The notes under the pieces were generated by a model. It saw nothing but the letters and a program-made list of their open reading frames with translations, was not told the origin of the DNA and did no database searches. A program made the translations under genes and the position numbers. From Aestuariibius insulae (lineage in GTDB: Bacteria > Pseudomonadota > Alphaproteobacteria > Rhodobacterales > Rhodobacteraceae), in NCBI RefSeq assembly GCF_040783535.2, contig NZ_JBFONW020000007.1, forward strand, positions 124,001 to 188,000: 64,000 nucleotides of DNA, read 5' to 3'. This document shows positions 6,535-15,766 of this stretch, in pieces. The stretch's first letter is position 1. The number at the start of each line of letters is the position of its first letter.

Positions 6535-8364
6535 TCAGTCCCAGCAGCTGACGAGGACAGTGAGCTTCGGCGCGGCCTTCGTCAGCCGCTCGGGCGACTG
6601 TGTTTCGAACCGGTCTGCAGGGGGCGCAATTTCGAACCCTTCGGATTTCAGACGCTGGTCGAGCGCGGCCGCATCTAGAAAGAAACCGACCCCGTCAGGC
6701 AACTGGGTGCCGCCGTCCGGCGATGCAGGCAGCAAGAGGCCCACCACCGCGCCGGATCGGTCGAAGACCGGTCCTCCTGCGGTGCCGCGTTCGACGCTCA
6801 TGTCGAGACGCATCCGGTCGGTTTCGCCCTGGAGACCGCGGATATCGGCAAGCGTTCCGAATGTCAGCGTCGGCGCGTTGAGAATGCCTTCGTAAGGGTA
6901 GCCGGAGACGGTCATCTCGTCGCCGATCCGGGGCGTTTCGATCCTAAGCTGTGCCACAGCGGGCGGCGCGAGCGTCTCGACTGGACGCAGAACGGCAAGA
7001 CCGAGTGCGTCGTCGACAAAAGCGATTTGGGCATCGTGGGTCCGGTCGAGCGTGATGCGTTCGCAGCCCGCTACGGCTTCTGGCGTGGTGAGGACGGTTC
7101 CCGCGGTGTCGATATAAAACCCGCTTCGCGACAGACGCGGTCTGCGTAAATCGAGGCCCGCGATCTGGCCGAGGACCTGATCTTCGGGGTTGGAGGCGGA
7201 GGACGGCTCGAGCACGCCGGGCAGGAATTCGAAACTTGCTCGCATCTCGGCCAGAAGGCGGCTGCGGCGTTGTTCGTCGCCAGCGGGCCAGACCAGCGTG
7301 AAGCCCTTGATGCGGCCGTCTCTGAGCTCGGCCAGCGTGAAGGATGAGATCCGGTTGTTCGCCCCCTCAATCCGAAAGGCAATGTCCGTTTTTTTGCGAT
7401 CTCCGTCTTCGGGGACGATGTCGAGGGTCTGCATGATCTCGTAGAGACCGAAGAGGCGATCCTGATCCCCAGGCTGGGAGATCAGAAGGATTTGCGCCTC
7501 CTCGATCGTGTCGGATGTGTAGCGCACAAAAGGCGGGGCGTAGGCCTCGAACTGTACGGCTCCCATCGGCATGTCGAGCCGGATGCCTGCGACATCCTCG
7601 GTAATGGTTTGCATGCCAAGCCCGTCGAGAACCGCGTCATAGGCGGTCAGAAGCTCGTCGCGCTGCGCGCTCGTCATGATGCCGGTCGTCTGGTAGCCGT
7701 TGCGCGCCTGCCATTCCGCCATGGCGTTGCGAGTGCCGCGACCGAAGAGCCCGTCGATGGCGCCTTCATAGACGTCGGCCCATTCCAGAGCGGTCTGCAC
7801 CTTTTCGCGCTCGCGACGTGTGAGCTGCGCCTCGATGGCGCGGGCCTGCGAGGGCGTTTCCTCGACCTGCACGACGGGGGTCGGCTGGGGCTCCGGAACC
7901 TGCCGCGGCTCCGGCTCGGCGATGATCTGAGGCTCGGGCTGCGCTTCAGGCTCTGGGGTGAGGATCTCAAAGGCGGCGTTGCCAACCGGCCAAAAGCGTC
8001 GTTCGAACTGTGAGCCATCGGCGATGAAGCTGTCGGAGGGGATGAGCCTGTCGCGCAGAAGTTGGCGGCTCAGCGCTTCTGCATCCTCGGAAGAGTAGGG
8101 GCCGAGGGCGATCCCGTACCAACCTGTATCGAGTGCGAAGCCGTTCACATCGTTGAGTGAGCCCGCATAGAAGCGCGCCCGATCCTGCGCGGCGGTCAGG
8201 CTTGGCCTTGCCTCGACCTGGATCCAGACATCGCCCGCTTGGGCGCGGACAGACTGAGAAACAGCGGCGATGGCGAAAAGGAGAGCCAGGATACATCTGG
8301 CAAATGTCCGAACCAAAGCGGTTCGGGATGTCATAAAGGCAGCAGGCATATAAAAATTTCTCAT
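6535..8364 (-). CDS. Periplasmic SPOR-like / PG-binding / trypsin-fold protein with lost catalytic triad
   Basis: The protein has up to 609 residues: signal peptide (cleavage near VRAQA), a SPOR-like repeat (about 45-120), a Pro/Glu-rich linker (135-170), a peptidoglycan-binding motif (GAIDGLFGRGTRNAM...GYQTTG, about 202-230), a middle domain, and a C-terminal trypsin-like fold from about 415. In the protease fold the serine motif reads GTAGGP, with Ala529 in place of Ser. The His position (normally NAHVV) reads TPEAV, and the Asp position (DLALL) reads LGLAVL. It is therefore probably a wall-anchored pseudoprotease. Possible starts are 8364, 8349 and 8334; none has a strong ribosome site, and 8334 gives the most compact signal peptide. 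Confidence 0.8.
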   Translation of the reverse strand: MRNFYMPAAFMTSRTALVRTFARCILALLFAIAAVSQSVRAQAGDVWIQVEARPSLTAAQDRARFYAGSLNDVNGFALDTGWYGIALGPYSSEDAEALSRQLLRDRLIPSDSFIADGSQFERRFWPVGNAAFEILTPEPEAQPEPQIIAEPEPRQVPEPQPTPVVQVEETPSQARAIEAQLTRREREKVQTALEWADVYEGAIDGLFGRGTRNAMAEWQARNGYQTTGIMTSAQRDELLTAYDAVLDGLGMQTITEDVAGIRLDMPMGAVQFEAYAPPFVRYTSDTIEEAQILLISQPGDQDRLFGLYEIMQTLDIVPEDGDRKKTDIAFRIEGANNRISSFTLAELRDGRIKGFTLVWPAGDEQRRSRLLAEMRASFEFLPGVLEPSSASNPEDQVLGQIAGLDLRRPRLSRSGFYIDTAGTVLTTPEAVAGCERITLDRTHDAQIAFVDDALGLAVLRPVETLAPPAVAQLRIETPRIGDEMTVSGYPYEGILNAPTLTFGTLADIRGLQGETDRMRLDMSVERGTAGGPVFDRSGAVVGLLLPASPDGGTQLPDGVGFFLDAAALDQRLKSEGFEIAPPADRFETQSPERLTKAAPKLTVLVSCWD

Positions 8365-8517
8365 CCCGTGAGGTGTTCACCCGGCAGATTATCAGTGACC
8401 GCCGGGGTTGCATCTTCAATCGTTCGTGGGGTGGCGGGAAAGATCCGGGCGTGGCGCAATTGACCCTGTTGGACCGCGACCCTATGCAGAGCGCGCGATC
8501 AACGAGGGCCTGTCATC
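8365..8517. promoter_or_regulatory. Divergent intergenic region upstream of glyQ
   Basis: These 153 bp separate the divergent pseudoprotease and glyQ genes and must hold both promoters. I see no clear operator or riboswitch; promoter boxes could not be assigned with confidence. Confidence 0.35.
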
Positions 8518-9435
8518 GTGGACAAACCGAAGAGTTTTCAGGAGATCATCCTGCGCCTGCAGTCCTATTGGGCCGCGAAGGGCTGCGCGATCCTGCAGCC
8601 CTATGATATGGAAGTGGGCGCGGGCACGTTCCATCCGGCGACCACGCTGCGCGCCTTGGGGCCGAAAGCCTGGGCCGCCGCCTATGTGCAGCCGTCCCGG
8701 CGTCCGACCGACGGTCGCTATGGCGAGAACCCCAACCGGTTGCAGCATTACTACCAGTTCCAGGTGTTGATGAAGCCGTCGCCGCCGGATTTTCAGGAGC
8801 TCTATCTGGGATCGCTCGAGGCGATCGGCATCGATATGGCGGTCCATGATGTCCGCTTCGTCGAGGATGACTGGGAGAGCCCGACGCTGGGCGCATGGGG
8901 TCTTGGCTGGGAGGTCTGGTGCGACGGGATGGAAGTGTCGCAGTTCACCTATTTTCAGCAGGTCGGCGGACATGATTGCCGTCCGGTGAGCGGGGAGCTG
9001 ACTTACGGTCTGGAACGTCTGGCGATCTATATCCTCGGCGCGGATCATGTCATGGACATGCCGTTTAACGATCCGCAAACGCCTATTGCGCTGAGTTACG
9101 GCGATGTGTTCCGTGATGCAGAAGAGCAGTATTCGCGCTGGAATTTCGACGTTGCGGATACCGATGTGCTGCTGCGGCATTTCGTGGATGCGGAAGAGGA
9201 ATGCGGAAGGATCCTGGATGCTCCCGCAACGGATCCGAAGACCGGGCGGGACATCGTGATGGCCCAGCCGGCGTATGACCAGTGCATCAAGGCGTCGCAT
9301 ATCTTCAACCTGCTGGATGCGCGCGGCGTGATCTCGGTCACCGAACGGCAAGCCTATATCGGCCGGGTCCGGACGCTCGCCAAGGCCTGTGCGGATGCGT
9401 TTCTGCAGACGCCTGCCGGGGGTGCCGCCGCGTGA
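8518..9435 (+). CDS. glyQ: Glycyl-tRNA synthetase alpha subunit
   Basis: The 305-residue class II synthetase subunit charges tRNA-Gly together with GlyS in an alpha2beta2 enzyme. It is recognisable from SFQEIILRLQSYWAAKGC near the start, the motif region ATTLRALGPKAWAAAYVQPSRRPTDGRYGENPNRLQHYYQ, and GGHDCRPVSGELTYGLERLAIY. The length is close to that of E. coli GlyQ. The start is GTG at 8518. The stop overlaps the next start as GTGA (9432-9435), so the three genes glyQ, membrane protein and glyS form a coupled operon. Confidence 0.97.
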   Translation: MDKPKSFQEIILRLQSYWAAKGCAILQPYDMEVGAGTFHPATTLRALGPKAWAAAYVQPSRRPTDGRYGENPNRLQHYYQFQVLMKPSPPDFQELYLGSLEAIGIDMAVHDVRFVEDDWESPTLGAWGLGWEVWCDGMEVSQFTYFQQVGGHDCRPVSGELTYGLERLAIYILGADHVMDMPFNDPQTPIALSYGDVFRDAEEQYSRWNFDVADTDVLLRHFVDAEEECGRILDAPATDPKTGRDIVMAQPAYDQCIKASHIFNLLDARGVISVTERQAYIGRVRTLAKACADAFLQTPAGGAAA

Positions 9436-9983
9436 CTGCAAGGATTGCCGTTTTGTTTATCTTGATCAGTGCTTTGGCGGCCGGGGCCGGGCTCTATTAT
9501 TTTCAGGTCTACGCCTTCTACGAAGAGGTGCCGGAGGGGCGGGTGGAGCTGACCTCTGTCGTGAGCGGCCTGCCGGAGCCGATCCTCTTCGAGGATTATG
9601 AGGGGATCGATGCCGAGAGCTCTCCGCTGCGCTATCGCGATTGCTTCACGACGGGTCAGAGCCAGGCGATGCTGACCGAAACCTATCTGGTTTACGATGG
9701 CGCGGAGCCGCGGGTCGCGCCGGGTTGGTTCGAGTGCTTCGACGCCGATGCGATCGGGGCCGCTTTGCAGGGCGGAGAGGCGATTGCCTTTCTCGGGGTT
9801 GAGAACGTGACCTACGGGATCGACCGCGTCGTGGCCGTTTACCCCGATGGGCGCGGCTATTCCTGGCATCAGATCAATGCCTGCGGAGAGGTTGTGTTCG
9901 ACGGCAATCCGGTGCCGGAGGACTGCCCGCCGATCCCTGAAGGCGGGCTGGGCGGGGCAGCCGAAGGAGGCGTGGATGGCTGA
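9432..9983 (+). CDS. Small membrane-anchored protein between glyQ and glyS (DUF6446-like)
   Basis: The 183-residue protein starts with GTG at 9432, overlapping the glyQ stop by 4 nt. Residues about 4-24 form one transmembrane segment (IAVLFILISALAAGAGLYYF); the remainder is acidic and probably periplasmic, with several cysteines (RYRDCFTTG, GWFECFDAD, INACGEVVFDG...DCPP) that could form disulfides. It resembles conserved Rhodobacterales proteins found between glyQ and glyS. Position in the operon suggests co-expression, but a role in translation is not evident. Function unknown. Its end overlaps the glyS start by 8 nt. Confidence 0.8.
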   Translation: MTARIAVLFILISALAAGAGLYYFQVYAFYEEVPEGRVELTSVVSGLPEPILFEDYEGIDAESSPLRYRDCFTTGQSQAMLTETYLVYDGAEPRVAPGWFECFDADAIGAALQGGEAIAFLGVENVTYGIDRVVAVYPDGRGYSWHQINACGEVVFDGNPVPEDCPPIPEGGLGGAAEGGVDG

Positions 9984-12207
9984 TCTTCTGATCGAACTCT
10001 TCTCCGAAGAGATCCCCGCCCGGATGCAGGGCAAGGCAGCGCAGGATCTGAAAAAGCTGGTCACCGACGGGTTGGTCGAGGCGGGGCTGACCTATGCCAG
10101 CGCGGGCGCGTTTTCGACGCCGCGGCGGCTGACGTTGTCGGTCGAAGGGCTGACGGAGCGCTCTCCGGATCGGCGTGAAGAGCGAAAGGGGCCCAAGGTC
10201 GGGGCTCCCGATAAGGCAGTGGAGGGGTTTCTGCGGTCAACGGGTCTGACGCGCGACCAGTTGGAAGAGCGCGATGCGGGAAAGGGCGCCGTCTATTTCG
10301 CCGTGATGGAAATCCCCGGACGTCCGGCCCTTCAGATCGTGGCAGAGGTCCTTGAGGCTGCGGTGCGTAGCTTTCCCTGGCCGACCTCAATGCGGTGGGG
10401 CGACGGGTCACTGCGTTGGGTTCGGCCTTTGCAGTCGATCCTGTGCCTGCTGACGCACGAGCAAGGGGCGGAGGTCGTCCCGCTCGAGATCGACGGGATC
10501 GCCTCCGGAGATGTGACGCAGGGGCATCGCTTCATGGCGCCCGCACCGTTTTCAGTCACGTCTTTCGAGGATTATGCGGCAAAGCTGAAGCGGGCCTTCG
10601 TCGTGCTCGATCCGGCGGAGCGGGCGGAGGCGATCTGGAACGACGCGACCAATGCCGCTTTCGCGCAGGGGCTTGAAATCGTTGAGGATCGCGGGCTTCT
10701 GGCCGAGGTTGCGGGGCTGGTGGAATGGCCGGTCGTGCTGATGGGCGGGATTGGAGAGGATTTCCTCGATCTGCCGCCCGAGGTTCTTCAAACCAGCATG
10801 CGTGAGCATCAGAAGTTCTTCTCGGTGCGCAACTCCAAGACGGGGCGGATTGAGAAATTCGTGACGGTCGCCAATATCGAGACCGCCGATGACGGGGCGA
10901 CGACCCTGGCGGGCAACCAGAAGGTGCTGGCCGCGCGTCTGGCAGATGCCAAGTTCTTTTGGGAGAACGATCTGCGCACGATCGAGCGGATCGGGATGGA
11001 GGGGATGGCCAAGCCGCTCGCCGATGTGACGTTCCATGCCAAGCTGGGCTCGCAGGCGGATCGGGTGGCCCGGATCGAGGCGCTCGCGCGCGAGATCGCT
11101 CCGATGGTCGGGGCGGATGCCGATCTGGCAGCGGAAGCGGCCCGGATCTGCAAGGCCGATCTGGCCTCCGAGATGGTCTATGAGTTCCCGGAACTGCAGG
11201 GGATCATGGGGCGGTATTATGCCAATGCAGCAGGCCATGATAATGCCGTCGCGGCAGCCTGCGAGGAGCATTACGCTCCGCTGGGGCCGTCCGATGACGT
11301 GCCGACTGCGCCTGTTTCGGTGGCGGTGGCGCTGGCTGACAAGATCGACACGCTGACGGGGTTCTGGGCGATTGACGAGAAGCCGACAGGGTCTAAGGAT
11401 CCTTATGCGCTGAGGCGGGCGGCGTTGGGGGTGGTGCGAATTATTCTCGAGAATAATGCGGATTGCGGTCTCGATAAGTGCTTAGTGCTATCTGTTTGGA
11501 TTGATTTCCGACAGAGACAGGTAAATCCAAACATGGCCGACGTTATGGAGAAATTTGAGCTCCCCACAAGTTTATCGGAAGCGAAAGCAATCGACTCCAG
11601 CATCGGGGCGCTGGTCGAAAAGCACTATGGGATACGTGACGAGAAAATATGGCCCCGGATCTCGCGTGCCATTGAGAACACCAAAAGTTTGATGTCGTTC
11701 ATCCATGACCGCCTGAAGGTCCATCTCCGCTCCGAAGGCATCCGGCATGACGTCATCGATGCCTGCATCGCTATGCCGGGGAATGACGACCTCACTCTCC
11801 TCGTAAAACGAGCGGAGGCTTTGCAGGCGGTTTTGCAGACGGAGGATGGTGAGAACCTCGTGCAGGGATTCAAGCGGGCGAACAACATTTTGACGCAGGC
11901 GGAAGAGGCCGACGGGGTTGAGTACTCCTACGGCGCGGATCCCAAATTTGCCGAGGCCGAGGAAGAGAAGGCGCTTTTTGCCGCACTCAATCTGGCGGAG
12001 AAGGATATCGCTCCGGCGCTTGAGGCGCAGGATTTTCCGACGGCGATGGCGGCGATGGCGGCGTTGCGGGCTCCGATCGATGCCTTTTTTGAGGCGGTCA
12101 AGATCAATGCCGACAATCAGGCTGTGCGTCGCAACCGCCTGAACCTTCTGAACCGCATCCGGACGCTGTGCACATCTGTTGCCGACCTCTCACGCCTTGA
12201 GGGTTAG
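9976..12207 (+). CDS. glyS: Glycyl-tRNA synthetase beta subunit, with low-G+C internal segment
   Basis: This 743-residue tRNA-recognition subunit pairs with GlyQ. The start at 9976 follows a strong AAGGAGG site. The N-terminus (MADLLIELFSEEIPARMQ), the middle (TSMREHQKFFSVRN, KFFWENDLRTIERIGMEGMAKPLADVTFHAKLGSQADR) and the C-terminal ALRRAALGVVRIIL and DRLKVHLRSEGIRHDVIDA blocks are standard. Between the last two (about 11450-11690) lies roughly 80 residues of unfamiliar sequence encoded at about 44 % G+C by hand count over 11461-11580, far below the surrounding gene. The frame stays intact, so the protein is probably functional, but that segment looks acquired. Confidence 0.95.
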   Translation: MADLLIELFSEEIPARMQGKAAQDLKKLVTDGLVEAGLTYASAGAFSTPRRLTLSVEGLTERSPDRREERKGPKVGAPDKAVEGFLRSTGLTRDQLEERDAGKGAVYFAVMEIPGRPALQIVAEVLEAAVRSFPWPTSMRWGDGSLRWVRPLQSILCLLTHEQGAEVVPLEIDGIASGDVTQGHRFMAPAPFSVTSFEDYAAKLKRAFVVLDPAERAEAIWNDATNAAFAQGLEIVEDRGLLAEVAGLVEWPVVLMGGIGEDFLDLPPEVLQTSMREHQKFFSVRNSKTGRIEKFVTVANIETADDGATTLAGNQKVLAARLADAKFFWENDLRTIERIGMEGMAKPLADVTFHAKLGSQADRVARIEALAREIAPMVGADADLAAEAARICKADLASEMVYEFPELQGIMGRYYANAAGHDNAVAAACEEHYAPLGPSDDVPTAPVSVAVALADKIDTLTGFWAIDEKPTGSKDPYALRRAALGVVRIILENNADCGLDKCLVLSVWIDFRQRQVNPNMADVMEKFELPTSLSEAKAIDSSIGALVEKHYGIRDEKIWPRISRAIENTKSLMSFIHDRLKVHLRSEGIRHDVIDACIAMPGNDDLTLLVKRAEALQAVLQTEDGENLVQGFKRANNILTQAEEADGVEYSYGADPKFAEAEEEKALFAALNLAEKDIAPALEAQDFPTAMAAMAALRAPIDAFFEAVKINADNQAVRRNRLNLLNRIRTLCTSVADLSRLEG

Positions 12208-12283
12208 ACGCAGCGTCCGACCAAGGTGTGCTTGATGACGCGCGGGTAACCCCTATGCTGCATCAGCAGGAGAATTCGCCGCG

Positions 12284-14872
12284 GTGCAGAAACATACGAC
12301 ATTCAACGCGATAACGCTCATCACGCCGACCGCGAGCATGACGGCGGAGGTGTTTGGCGGGCGTGCGAAATGTCTCCAGCGGCTGATTCGGCTTGATATG
12401 CCGGTTCCAACTACCGTCGCGCTGAGCTTTGACACCGTCCGGGGCATCGCGCAGGGGCGGATGCCAGATATCGATGCGGTGCTCGAGCCTTTCGGGCCAA
12501 CGCCTCTTGTATCTGTGAGGCCTTCCTCGCTCGATCCCGATTGGGGCGGGCCCGGTGCGGTTCTGAATATCGGAATGAACGATGCGCGTTGCGCAGCGCT
12601 GGCGGACGAGATCGGCCTGGCCTCTGCGATCAGCCTTTATCTGCGGTTCATCCAGTCCTTTGCGATCAATGTCGCCCGTCTGGATCCCGAGCCGTTCGAG
12701 CTGCCGGATGATGCGGATGAGGCTAGCCTTGCCGCGATGCTGGCCGCCTATGAGGCGGAAACGAACGAGCCATTCCCGCAGGATCCGGCGCGGCAGCTTG
12801 GCGAGGTTCTGCGGTTCATGGCGCGGGCCTGGGATGGCACAACGGCGCGGATCTTGAGGGAAGCGAAGGGTGCCCCTGCGGATGCGGGGCTTGGCCTTGT
12901 CGTTCAGGAGATGGCCCTTGGCGTTGGCGCGCCCGAAAGCGGCGCGGGCGTGATCCAGTTCGCCTCAGAAGTGACCGGCGCGCCAGAGGTGAAGGGACGG
13001 TATCTAAGCCAGAGCCAAGGCAGGGATGCACTGGCGCAGGAAGGTGCGATCTATCTGACGCGCGATCCGCGCGGGCCGTCATTAGAAGAGCTTTGCCCCG
13101 AGATCTATGCGGATCTGATCCGGATCGGCGCGCTGGCGCGGGAGCGGTTGCGCGAAGAAATGCAGGTGGAGTTCACCATCGAGAGCGGTGTTCTCCATGT
13201 CCTCGATGCGGTGCGTTTGCCCCGCTCCAGCCGGGCGGCCGTTCGGATTGCTGTCGCTTTGGGAGAGCAGGGCGTGATCCCGAGGGAGGAGGCGGTTCTC
13301 AGGATCGCGCCCAATACGCTGAATGATTTGTTGCACCGGCAGGTTGCGCCTGATGCGGCGCGGGAGGTGATGGCGAGTGGGATCGCGGCCAGCCCGGGTG
13401 CGGCGAGCGGGCAGCTCGTCTTTTCGGCCTCGGAGGCTCAGGCGGCAGCGGCACGTGGAGAGCAGAGCATCCTTGTTCGCCGCGAGACGACGCCCGAAGA
13501 CATTCGCGGAATGCATGCGGCGTCGGGCGTTGTCACCGCGCGCGGAGGGATCACGAGCCATGCTGCTGTGATCGGTCGCGGGCTGGGCCTGCCTTGCGTT
13601 GTCGGCGTATCGAACCTGACAATCGACACGCGCAAGCGAACGATCCGGGCCGGCAGCCGCGTTCTGGGCGCGGGCGAGATCGTGACGGTTGATGGCCATA
13701 CGGGCGATGTCCTGATCGGGCAGCCTGGCACAATCGAGCCGGCGCTCGACGATGCGTTCCGGACCCTGCTGTCCTGGGCGGACGATCTGCGCGATATCGG
13801 GGTGCGCGCGAATGCCGACACGCCGGACGACGCGCAGACAGCCCGCGATTTCTCGGCCGAGGGGATCGGGCTTTGCCGCACGGAACATATGTTCTTTGAC
13901 GGAGAACGGCTGACCGTGATGCGCGAGATGATCTTTGCGCAGCGAGATGACGACCGGGCTGCGGCGCTCGACCGGCTTTTGCCGATGCAGCGCGCCGATT
14001 TTACCCGACTGTTCGAGATTATGGAGGGGCTACCCGTTTGCATTCGCCTTTTCGATCCGCCGCTCCACGAGTTCCTTCCGAGCGACCGCGCAGGGCTGCG
14101 CGATTTGGCTGAAGCGCTCGACCAGCCCTTGTCGGACGTGATGGAACGTGCGGAGCGGATGTCGGAATACAATCCAATGCTGGGGATGCGGGGCGTGCGG
14201 CTCGGGATCACCGTGCCTGAAATCTATGACATGCAAGCCCGCGCGATCTTTGAAGCTGCGATCGGTCTGTCCGAGAAAACGGGCGGCGAGTTCGTGCCCG
14301 ATATCATGCTTCCGCTGGTCAGCGCCCAGCGGGAGGTCGAGATCGTTCGCGCGCGGATCGATTCGGTGGCTGCCGCTGTGCAGACGGAGACCGGCCGCGA
14401 GGTCACCTATCGGTTGGGGGTGATGGTCGAGACACCGCGCGCCGCGCTGCGCGCCGGAGACATCGCGGAGAATACCGCCTTTCTGAGCTTTGGCACCAAC
14501 GACATGACGCAGATGACCTATGGCCTGTCGCGGGACGATGCCGGGCGGTTCATGTCGGAATATGTCAAACAGGGGGTCTATCGTGAGGACCCGTTCCACA
14601 CGCTTGATCTTGAAGGTGTAGGCGAGCTTTTGACGATCGCCGCAGAGCGTGGCCGGACCGCCCGCAACGATCTGGTCCTTGCGATTTGCGGCGAACATGG
14701 AGCCGATCAGGCGACAATCGCCTTCTGCCGGTCGCATGGTTTCGACTATGTGTCCTGCTCTCCGTTTCGGGTGCCCGGTGCGCGACTTTCCGCTGCCCGG
14801 CTCGCTGTTGCGGGACGTATGGGGTTGACAGAGCCTCCGGCAAAACCCGGAAAGATTCTTATTTATCAGTGA
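12284..14872 (+). CDS. ppdK: Pyruvate, phosphate dikinase-like PEP-utilising enzyme
   Basis: The 862-residue protein has an N-terminal nucleotide-binding region, a central phospho-His swivelling domain with the catalytic His426 in GGITSHAAVIGRG, and a C-terminal PEP/pyruvate barrel (GLCRTEHMFF, MLGMRGVRLG, SFGTNDMTQMTYG, CGEHGADQ). PPDK interconverts pyruvate + ATP + Pi with PEP + AMP + PPi. The N-terminal ATP-grasp part is unusual: where PPDK has the glycine-rich SMPGMMDT stretch, this reads DPDWGGPGAVLNIG. It may thus differ in the nucleotide step, so PEP-synthase-like or regulatory roles are alternatives. The start is GTG at 12284 after AGGAGA. Confidence 0.85.
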   Translation: MQKHTTFNAITLITPTASMTAEVFGGRAKCLQRLIRLDMPVPTTVALSFDTVRGIAQGRMPDIDAVLEPFGPTPLVSVRPSSLDPDWGGPGAVLNIGMNDARCAALADEIGLASAISLYLRFIQSFAINVARLDPEPFELPDDADEASLAAMLAAYEAETNEPFPQDPARQLGEVLRFMARAWDGTTARILREAKGAPADAGLGLVVQEMALGVGAPESGAGVIQFASEVTGAPEVKGRYLSQSQGRDALAQEGAIYLTRDPRGPSLEELCPEIYADLIRIGALARERLREEMQVEFTIESGVLHVLDAVRLPRSSRAAVRIAVALGEQGVIPREEAVLRIAPNTLNDLLHRQVAPDAAREVMASGIAASPGAASGQLVFSASEAQAAAARGEQSILVRRETTPEDIRGMHAASGVVTARGGITSHAAVIGRGLGLPCVVGVSNLTIDTRKRTIRAGSRVLGAGEIVTVDGHTGDVLIGQPGTIEPALDDAFRTLLSWADDLRDIGVRANADTPDDAQTARDFSAEGIGLCRTEHMFFDGERLTVMREMIFAQRDDDRAAALDRLLPMQRADFTRLFEIMEGLPVCIRLFDPPLHEFLPSDRAGLRDLAEALDQPLSDVMERAERMSEYNPMLGMRGVRLGITVPEIYDMQARAIFEAAIGLSEKTGGEFVPDIMLPLVSAQREVEIVRARIDSVAAAVQTETGREVTYRLGVMVETPRAALRAGDIAENTAFLSFGTNDMTQMTYGLSRDDAGRFMSEYVKQGVYREDPFHTLDLEGVGELLTIAAERGRTARNDLVLAICGEHGADQATIAFCRSHGFDYVSCSPFRVPGARLSAARLAVAGRMGLTEPPAKPGKILIYQ

Positions 14873-15007
14873 TGTGAGAACGTAGCCTCATTGTTCCATG
14901 GGTGCGACGTCCTGCACCATTCCATCGGGTTTACGTTAGGGACACCTTTCCATAGATAGCCCCCTGATCGCGGAAATAGGGGTCCGCCGAGGAAGGGATA
15001 GCTGCTG

Positions 15008-15688
15008 ATGATCGTCAAGACTTTCGGGTTTCGTGCTGTTGCTGTGGTCTGTGCTTTTGCTGTTTGCGGAGTGGCTCAGGCCAGCGAATTGATGAGTGCC
15101 CGCTTGGGCGCGTTGCTTGGATCTGATCTGGCGTCGATCGAACCTGCTCCTGCATCCGACGCCATGGTGTTCAGTGCCCCCGTCGTAGTGACAGAAGCTT
15201 CCATCGCGCTGGACGTGGATGAAAGCGAGATCGAGTATAACCGCTCATTTCTGGCCGAGCTTCCCGAAGCCGATGGCGGACAGCAGTGGGAATGCCTGTC
15301 TGAGGCGCTTTACTTCGAAGCGCGGGGCGAAAGCGTTTCCGGCATCTTTGCCGTGGCTGAGGTCATCATGAACCGGGTGGAAAGCGCGCGCTATCCCGAT
15401 ACGGTCTGCGAGGTAGTGAATCAGGGAACAGGCCGAAAGTATGCCTGCCAGTTCAGCTATACCTGCGACGGGATTGCGGAAGTGATAAACGAGCCGCGTG
15501 CTTATGCGCGGGTCGGGAAAGTCGCTCGTTTACTTCTGGACGGGGCGCCGCGTCAGCTGACGCAGGGGGCGACCCATTACCATACGAAGGCCGTTAATCC
15601 GAACTGGGCTTCTGTGTTCCCCAAAACGGCCGCGATCGGCGCGCACTACTTCTATCGCGAGATCACCCGGACGGCGGCCTCCAGCTAG
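15008..15688 (+). CDS. Cell-wall hydrolase, SleB (Hydrolase_2) family
   Basis: The 226-residue exported protein has a signal peptide (VVCAFAVCGVAQA, cleavage near residue 25), a variable linker, and a C-terminal SleB-like domain from about 96: WECLSEALYFEARGES with the catalytic Glu, AVAEVIMNRVES, and FSYTCDG. In non-sporulating alphaproteobacteria these enzymes are thought to be lytic transglycosylase- or amidase-like peptidoglycan hydrolases. It lies between ppdK and folB on the same strand with 135-bp and 78-bp gaps, so it is probably its own transcription unit. Confidence 0.88.
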   Translation: MIVKTFGFRAVAVVCAFAVCGVAQASELMSARLGALLGSDLASIEPAPASDAMVFSAPVVVTEASIALDVDESEIEYNRSFLAELPEADGGQQWECLSEALYFEARGESVSGIFAVAEVIMNRVESARYPDTVCEVVNQGTGRKYACQFSYTCDGIAEVINEPRAYARVGKVARLLLDGAPRQLTQGATHYHTKAVNPNWASVFPKTAAIGAHYFYREITRTAASS

Positions 15689-15766
15689 GGGATGCGCCTC
15701 TTGTCGTCGGGAGGCTGACTGGGGTAAGGCGGCAGCTGGGGCCATCCAGGCCTGTGGCTGTCGATC

